64,000 nucleotides of DNA, taken from Rhodococcus yunnanensis NBRC 103083 (GTDB lineage Bacteria > Actinomycetota > Actinomycetes > Mycobacteriales > Mycobacteriaceae). Where the stretch lies: assembly GCF_001895005.1 (NCBI RefSeq), contig NZ_BCXH01000022.1, forward strand, positions 1 through 64,000, given 5' to 3'. Under the pieces are notes generated by a model that saw only the letters and a list, made by a program, of their open reading frames with translations, was not told where the DNA came from and did no database searches. The translations under genes and the position numbers were made by a program. Shown here piece after piece: positions 60,011 to 64,000 of this stretch (its first letter is position 1; each line of letters starts with the position of its first letter).

Positions 60011-61532
60011 TTTCCCAGGGCGCCACGATCGGGAAGTACCTGTCGAGGAATTCGGTGACGCGACGGGTGCGCACCTCGAGATCCACCTCGGGGAAGCTGC
60101 CGTCGTTGAGGCAGAAGAAATCGATGGCCCTCTTGGGCAGCATGTTCTCCATGGCGTGCAGACCCGCATGTGCGGTGGTGTCGATGTAGGTGACCTTGGC
60201 GTCTCGCTGCACGACGGCTCGGCCGCTCATCAGCGCGTAGTAGTGATACAGCGAGTTGGTGACCGAGATGTTGGTGCTGGCGCGGAAGACGCTGGCCGCA
60301 GTGGCGGCGAACTCGTCGGGAAACTCGTTCTCCATCTCCTGCATGACGCTCTTGCGCAGCGGCGTCGCGGCGTGCTCCAGATGCCGAGTGGTCATGAGGC
60401 CGAACCGGTCCTGCAGCAGCCGACGGTTGACACGTGCCGCATTCTCGAAGCCGCTGCGGTCCTCGTCGTTGTAGCCCAAGCCGATTCGCGTCGTCGCCTC
60501 GATGAACATGCTGATGCCGCCGGGGGAGAAGAACATCTGTGGACCCACCGGCCTGCCGAAGAACATGTCGTCGTTGGAGTACAGAAAGTGCTCCGACAGA
60601 CCGGGGATGTGGTGCAGCTGCGATTCCACGGCTTGCGAATTGTGTGTCGGCAGAACGGAAGTGTCGACGAAGAACGTCTCGCTCGGAACGAACGTGACTC
60701 GGGGGTCCTCGGCGAGCCATGCAGGCCTGTCCGAATCCGTCGCGACGAAGATACGGCGAATCCAGGGGGCGTACATGTGGATCGAGCGCAGCGCGTACTT
60801 GAGTTCGTCGATCTGGCGGAACCGTGCAGCCGACGCGTCGCCCTCGCCGACGACGTAGTTCTGCATCCGCCGGGCGCGTTGTGCCTGGAATTCGGCGGAT
60901 GAACCGTCGACCCAGGAGAAGACGATGTCGATGTCGAAATTGATGTCCGACGCGTGGTCGGCGAACATGTTCTCGATGGTCGGCCAGGTCTTGCCGAAGC
61001 GTTCGACGGTGCCGCGGACGGCTTCTTCACGCATTATCGTCCGTCGCGTCAACGAATTCTCCACCGGCAGAACTATTTCGGTGGGGGAGAACGACCACAG
61101 CTCGATCTGGACTCCGGTCGAGGCGCCGTAGTTGAGGCCACTGACGGGTTCGACCCGCGGCCGGTAGAGCCGGAAGATGCGTGCGTCGGCGGCGCTGTTC
61201 GGCAGTCCGTCGGCGACGAGAACGGCTTTGCCGCGCTTGACGTCGACGGTTTTGCAGTAGAACGGCTCGCGCAGGCACGCCTCGACCAGTGTGTCCCTGA
61301 GCTTTTCGCGAACCGAGCTGTCCACTGCGACGACCGGGCGTTCGTCGTTGCCGCGAACCAGCAGATACGTGATGCCTGCGGCGTCGAGCGCTTCCCGGAT
61401 GAACAGCAGGTCCTCGACCATCGCCTGATGCGGCGTCGTCGAGGTGATCGACAGTGCAAAGCGGCCGTCGAACGGGACGACGTCGTCACGATCGGTCAGC
61501 CGTGCGATCGACCGTGCGGATCCATCGGTCAC
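60000..61532 (-). CDS. Stealth-family sugar-phosphate transferase (capsule/exopolysaccharide)
   Basis: A Stealth protein of 510 aa from the GTG at 61530-61532. Conserved regions: IDIVFSWVDGSS (CR1), RFRQIDELKYALRSIHMYAP and IFVATDSDRPAWL (CR2), LPTHNSQAVESQLHHIPGLS and FLYSNDDMFFG (CR2/3), and a C-terminal part with YHYYALMSGRAV. These proteins move hexose-1-phosphate in phosphoglycan synthesis and occur in bacteria that interact with hosts. The reading frame stays open to 61596-61598, where an ATT sits 6 nt after a strong GGAGGAAGG ribosome site and would add TSTSSPHEIYLVPPEN and more. The true start may therefore be upstream. Confidence 0.9.
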   Translation of the reverse strand: MTDGSARSIARLTDRDDVVPFDGRFALSITSTTPHQAMVEDLLFIREALDAAGITYLLVRGNDERPVVAVDSSVREKLRDTLVEACLREPFYCKTVDVKRGKAVLVADGLPNSAADARIFRLYRPRVEPVSGLNYGASTGVQIELWSFSPTEIVLPVENSLTRRTIMREEAVRGTVERFGKTWPTIENMFADHASDINFDIDIVFSWVDGSSAEFQAQRARRMQNYVVGEGDASAARFRQIDELKYALRSIHMYAPWIRRIFVATDSDRPAWLAEDPRVTFVPSETFFVDTSVLPTHNSQAVESQLHHIPGLSEHFLYSNDDMFFGRPVGPQMFFSPGGISMFIEATTRIGLGYNDEDRSGFENAARVNRRLLQDRFGLMTTRHLEHAATPLRKSVMQEMENEFPDEFAATAASVFRASTNISVTNSLYHYYALMSGRAVVQRDAKVTYIDTTAHAGLHAMENMLPKRAIDFFCLNDGSFPEVDLEVRTRRVTEFLDRYFPIVAPWETTA

Positions 61533-61647
61533 CGAGTCGTCGAGATCGTTCTCGGGAGGGACCAGGTAGATCTCGTGGGGAGACGACGTCGAAGTAATGG
61601 TGAACCTTCCTCCAGGTGGGCGTGCCGAGGACCCCCGGAGCGTGATG

Positions 61648-61998
61648 TCAGTGTATAGCCGAGCGGGCAGGGATGATGCGCGCGGCGATCAGCAGGCCCG
61701 ACGCGACGCCGAGAACGTCGAAAAGGGCATCGAGTGCCGAACCGCTTCGCCCGAGCGGCAGCACGGCCTGCAGTATCTCCGACAGCACCGCGAACCCCGA
61801 AGTCCACGCTGCCGTCGTCGCCACCGGGATCGCCGCCACACGAGAGGTGTACGCCAACGCCGCGAACAGCGTGAAGTGGATGATCTTGTCGCTGTGCTCG
61901 AAACCGCTCGGCACTCCGGACGCCGGCGTGAACAGGATGATCAGGGCGGCGACCATCGCGACGGCGAGCGGAAGGTAGAACTTCAGCGGTAGGGGCAC
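61648..61998 (-). CDS. VanZ-like small membrane protein
   Basis: A 116-aa protein with about four hydrophobic helices. The opening VPLPLKFYLPLAVAMVAALI, the SDKIIHFTLFAALAY segment and the ending LDALFDVLGVASGLLIAARI (usual D-x-x-x-N/D-x-x-G form) match VanZ/YwnJ-type proteins of unknown function. GTG at 61996-61998 lies only 2 nt after AGGAG, so initiation could be a few codons later. It is between the methyltransferase (10-bp gap) and Stealth genes (about 50 bp to the ATT candidate start), so the three form an operon. Confidence 0.78.
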   Translation of the reverse strand: MPLPLKFYLPLAVAMVAALIILFTPASGVPSGFEHSDKIIHFTLFAALAYTSRVAAIPVATTAAWTSGFAVLSEILQAVLPLGRSGSALDALFDVLGVASGLLIAARIIPARSAIH

Positions 61999-62008
61999 CG
62001 CTCCTATT

Positions 62009-62635
62009 CTATGAGCCGCTCCTGCGCAGGAGGACGACGGTGTCCCTGCGTTCGGCAGGGGTGCCGTCGGGATCGACACCGTCGCGCGCACGATCCTCGG
62101 CGACGACGGTCGTCCACTCGGCGGCATCGAACAGCGACGTGATGGCGTCGGCGTCGAACAGCAGCTGAGCGTGCTTGTGCTGTGACGCCATGTGATCGTG
62201 GGGGCTGTGTCCGACGATCAACAGGTGCCCACCCGGTGTGACGGCATCTCCGAATCGGGTGAACGCCGGGCCGGTCTGATGCGGTGGCAGCTGGAAGAAG
62301 TGGGCGGTGACGAGGTCGTACTGTGCTTCCGGCTCCCAGGTCAGGAGATCCCGGTGCAGCCATTCGATTCCTCGATCGCCCTGCGCCTGCCGAGCGCGTT
62401 CCAGTGCAACCTCGGAGATGTCGGCTCCGGTGGTGGTCCAGCCGTTGTCGGAGAGCCAGAATGCGTCGCCGCCCTCGCCGCTACCGATGTCGAGCGCGGT
62501 GCCGGGGGTGAGTTTCGAGGCCTCGGTCACGAGAACGGGGTTGGCCTTGCCGCTCCACCGCTGTCCCTGCTCGGTGTACAGGTTGTCCCAGAACGGCTGA
62601 TCGAAGGCCGGAAGGGCGTCGTCGTGTGTGTGCAT
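62009..62635 (-). CDS. Class I SAM-dependent methyltransferase
   Basis: A 208-aa methyltransferase from ATG 62633-62635 (MHTHDDALPAFDQPFWDNLY). SAM motif I is ALDIGSGEGGDAFWL with TTTGADISEVALERAR and DLVTAHFFQLPP after it. The frame extends 22 codons to a TTG at 62701, but the shorter start matches relatives that begin just before FWDNLY. The family includes TehB-like and tellurite/thiol methyltransferases; the acceptor is not known. First gene of a probable operon with the VanZ-like and Stealth genes. Confidence 0.83.
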   Translation of the reverse strand: MHTHDDALPAFDQPFWDNLYTEQGQRWSGKANPVLVTEASKLTPGTALDIGSGEGGDAFWLSDNGWTTTGADISEVALERARQAQGDRGIEWLHRDLLTWEPEAQYDLVTAHFFQLPPHQTGPAFTRFGDAVTPGGHLLIVGHSPHDHMASQHKHAQLLFDADAITSLFDAAEWTTVVAEDRARDGVDPDGTPAERRDTVVLLRRSGS

Positions 62636-62711
62636 GCTGCCACGGTGCCAGGGCACCCGCAGTTCTGCAAGTTTATTTGCTGTTTCGGCAAAGGAAGGCA
62701 ATGCCGGTACA

Positions 62712-63731
62712 TCACACGTCGATCAGTACCTTTCCGGTCACGCCGTTCTCGACAGCGTCGTGCGCAGCGGCGGTGTCCGACAACGGGAATCGATGCAGCG
62801 GCAACCCCGCGGTCTCGCCGACCTCGAGGACGCCTGCTGCCGCCGCGGTCGTGACGTCCTGCTGCGCGGCGGCCAATGCATCCTCGCCGACGGTGTAGAG
62901 CAGCAGGAACTGGTAGCGGGTGTTGAGCACCATGTTCGGCCGGACGTCGAGAGTGATCGTGTTGCCGCCGTTGTTTGCATACACCGCAATCGACGCTCGG
63001 GTCGACGTCACCGCGGCGTTCAGAGCCGCATTCTGGGCGGGAGCGACCTCGACGACGAGGTCGACGCCGTCGGGTGCGATCGCGCGAATCTCGGACGCCG
63101 CGTCACCGGTCTTGTAGTTCACCACGTGGTGCGCACCGGCTGCACTGGCCAGTTCGCCTTTCTCGGGTCCGCTGACCGTCGTCACCACGGTTGCCCCGGA
63201 CCAGCGGGCGAGCTGGATGGCGGCATGCCCGACGGCGCCCGCACCTCCCGCGACGAGGACGGTCTTTCCCTGCAATGCGCCAGGATGCAGTCGCGACGGC
63301 CCGTCCTCGGAGACCGTCAGCGCCCGGTGCGCGGTCATTGCGGGGACGCCGAGACTGGCACCGACGTCGAAGCTGACGTTCTCGGGTAGGCGCACGACAT
63401 GCTCGGCAAGCACGATCGTGAACTCCTGCGCGGTGCCGGTTGGCCGCTGATGTTGAGCGAGGTAGAGCCACACTCTGTCGCCGACGGCGAGGCCCTCGAC
63501 GCCCGGGCCGGCGGCGTCGACGATGCCGGAGCCGTCCTGGTTCGGAACGACCTCGTCGAATGCGAGCTTCTCACCGGGCCCGGAGCCGACTCGGTTCTTC
63601 CAATCGGTCGGATTGACCCCGGAGACCACGACCTTCACCCGGACCTCGCCTGGGCCGGGTTCGGGAACGTCGCGTTCGACGAGGTCGAGTACGGAGGTGT
63701 CGCCGGTCCTGGTGTAGGTGATTGCCTTCAT
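62712..63731 (-). CDS. NADPH:quinone oxidoreductase (zinc-independent MDR family)
   Basis: A 339-aa medium-chain oxidoreductase. Opening MKAITYTRTGDTSVLDLVE, PTDWKNRVGSGPG and the NADPH Rossmann motif VLVAGGAGAVGHAAIQLARW (near 165) are typical of QOR/crotonyl-type reductases. The zinc-binding cysteine cluster of alcohol dehydrogenases is absent. ATG at 63729-63731; the frame to 63854 crosses a leader repeat and is not coding. It may reduce quinones or enones. Divergent from the DinB-like gene with 140 bp between starts. Confidence 0.92.
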   Translation of the reverse strand: MKAITYTRTGDTSVLDLVERDVPEPGPGEVRVKVVVSGVNPTDWKNRVGSGPGEKLAFDEVVPNQDGSGIVDAAGPGVEGLAVGDRVWLYLAQHQRPTGTAQEFTIVLAEHVVRLPENVSFDVGASLGVPAMTAHRALTVSEDGPSRLHPGALQGKTVLVAGGAGAVGHAAIQLARWSGATVVTTVSGPEKGELASAAGAHHVVNYKTGDAASEIRAIAPDGVDLVVEVAPAQNAALNAAVTSTRASIAVYANNGGNTITLDVRPNMVLNTRYQFLLLYTVGEDALAAAQQDVTTAAAAGVLEVGETAGLPLHRFPLSDTAAAHDAVENGVTGKVLIDV

Positions 63732-63768
63732 TCGAAGTGCAACGGGATGGAAGGTGATGGAAATTCCG

Positions 63769-63839
63769 TTGGTGGGTATATGCCCTCCGGGGTTGGTGGG
63801 TACAAATCCTCCGGGCTGGTGGGTACAAGCCCTCCGGGC
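63769..63839. repeat. 23-24 bp direct repeat in quinone reductase leader (3 copies)
   Basis: Three units of TTGGTGGGTACAAnnCCTCCGGG (starts 63769, 63793, 63816). On the minus strand each reads CCGGAGG...TACCCACC, so each holds a ribosome-site-like GGAGG. They occupy the 140-bp space between divergent genes, about 38-108 bp upstream of the quinone reductase ATG. Confidence 0.88.
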
Positions 63840-63871
63840 CAGGTGAAGCCGCATGACCGAAAGGACCGCAC

Positions 63872-64000
63872 GTGAATCACTCCGCAGTGCTCATCGACGC
63901 CTTCGACAGGATCAAGGGCGTCGTCCACGACACCCTCGAGGACATCCCTGTCGGGGCTCTCACCTACCGCCCGGACTCCGCGGCGAACTCGGTGGCTTGG
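63872..64000 (+). CDS. DinB/DUF664-like protein, 3' end cut by window
   Basis: Only 43 codons are visible. The GTG at 63872-63874 follows AAAGGA with a 7-nt gap. The product opens VNHSAVLIDAFDRIKGVV and includes LTYRPDSAANSVAW, the usual N-terminal helix and PD-x-x-ANS-x-xW motif of actinobacterial DinB-superfamily (mycothiol/bacillithiol-dependent transferase-like) proteins. The full function cannot be judged from the fragment. Confidence 0.7.
   Translation, partial: MNHSAVLIDAFDRIKGVVHDTLEDIPVGALTYRPDSAANSVAW

Overview
The window is a stretch of high-GC actinobacterial chromosome. The best guess is a mycolic-acid genus of the Rhodococcus/Nocardia group. Support comes from two antigen-85-type mycolyltransferases, the multifunctional 2-oxoglutarate enzyme Kgd, an F420-type luciferase-like oxidoreductase, a DUF222/13E12 HNH protein, several acyl-CoA dehydrogenases and frequent GTG starts. 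The genus is inferred; no rRNA or other marker gene lies in the window. I see no insertion sequence, prophage, CRISPR array, rRNA or tRNA. About 56 protein genes fill it almost end to end, and the left and right edges each cut a gene.

Layout. 1-4.6 kb: a quaternary-amine (OpuC/OsmF-type) ABC transporter on the minus strand, with a second substrate-binding lipoprotein divergent to it. 4.5-8.6 kb: a minus-strand operon of Baeyer-Villiger-type monooxygenase, short-chain dehydrogenase and HSL esterase, with a divergent TetR gene and a shared palindromic promoter. 8.7-12.5 kb: kgd. 12.6-18.5 kb: a fused ABC exporter, then an ABC-2 permease/ATPase pair. 18.7-23 kb: LLM oxidoreductase, an EcsC-like protein, AraC regulator, VOC protein, GNAT and cold-shock protein. 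23-25.2 kb: PadR regulator plus MFS pump. 25.2-32.4 kb: acyl-CoA dehydrogenase, adenine/adenosine deaminase, membrane molybdopterin oxidoreductase, aldonolactone oxidase, TetR and a D-threonine-aldolase-like PLP enzyme. 32.5-34.6 kb: two convergent mycolyltransferases. 34.8-40.7 kb: a RecB-nuclease/helicase fusion, a hydrolase and a long-chain acyl-CoA ligase. 40.9-45.7 kb: phosphoribosyltransferase, DEAD-box helicase, a minisatellite and the HNH protein. 45.8-49.6 kb: methyltransferase, HtrA-like lipoprotein protease and a type-B carboxylesterase. 49.7-53.2 kb: a three-subunit Pao-type molybdenum aldehyde oxidoreductase. 53.2-56.5 kb: an amino-acid ABC transporter whose binding protein is fused to its permease, with RidA and a histidine phosphatase. 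56.6-60 kb: paired acyl-CoA dehydrogenases and a metallophosphoesterase. 60-64 kb: Stealth phosphotransferase, VanZ-like protein, methyltransferase, quinone oxidoreductase and a cut DinB-like gene.

Two themes stand out. First, short tandem repeats (15-24 bp units) recur at the ends or starts of genes and in leaders: TetR tail, ABC-ATPase tail and leader, AraC tail, PadR tail, PLP-enzyme N-terminus, the gap after the DEAD-box gene, and the quinone reductase leader. The copies are nearly identical at the DNA level, so they look recent. Second, several self-contained modules can be read from gene order: alcohol to ketone to ester to acid (monooxygenase operon), amine/osmolyte uptake, amino-acid uptake with RidA, and Mo-dependent aldehyde oxidation. 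Function calls rest on motifs and family knowledge read by eye; no database search was possible.
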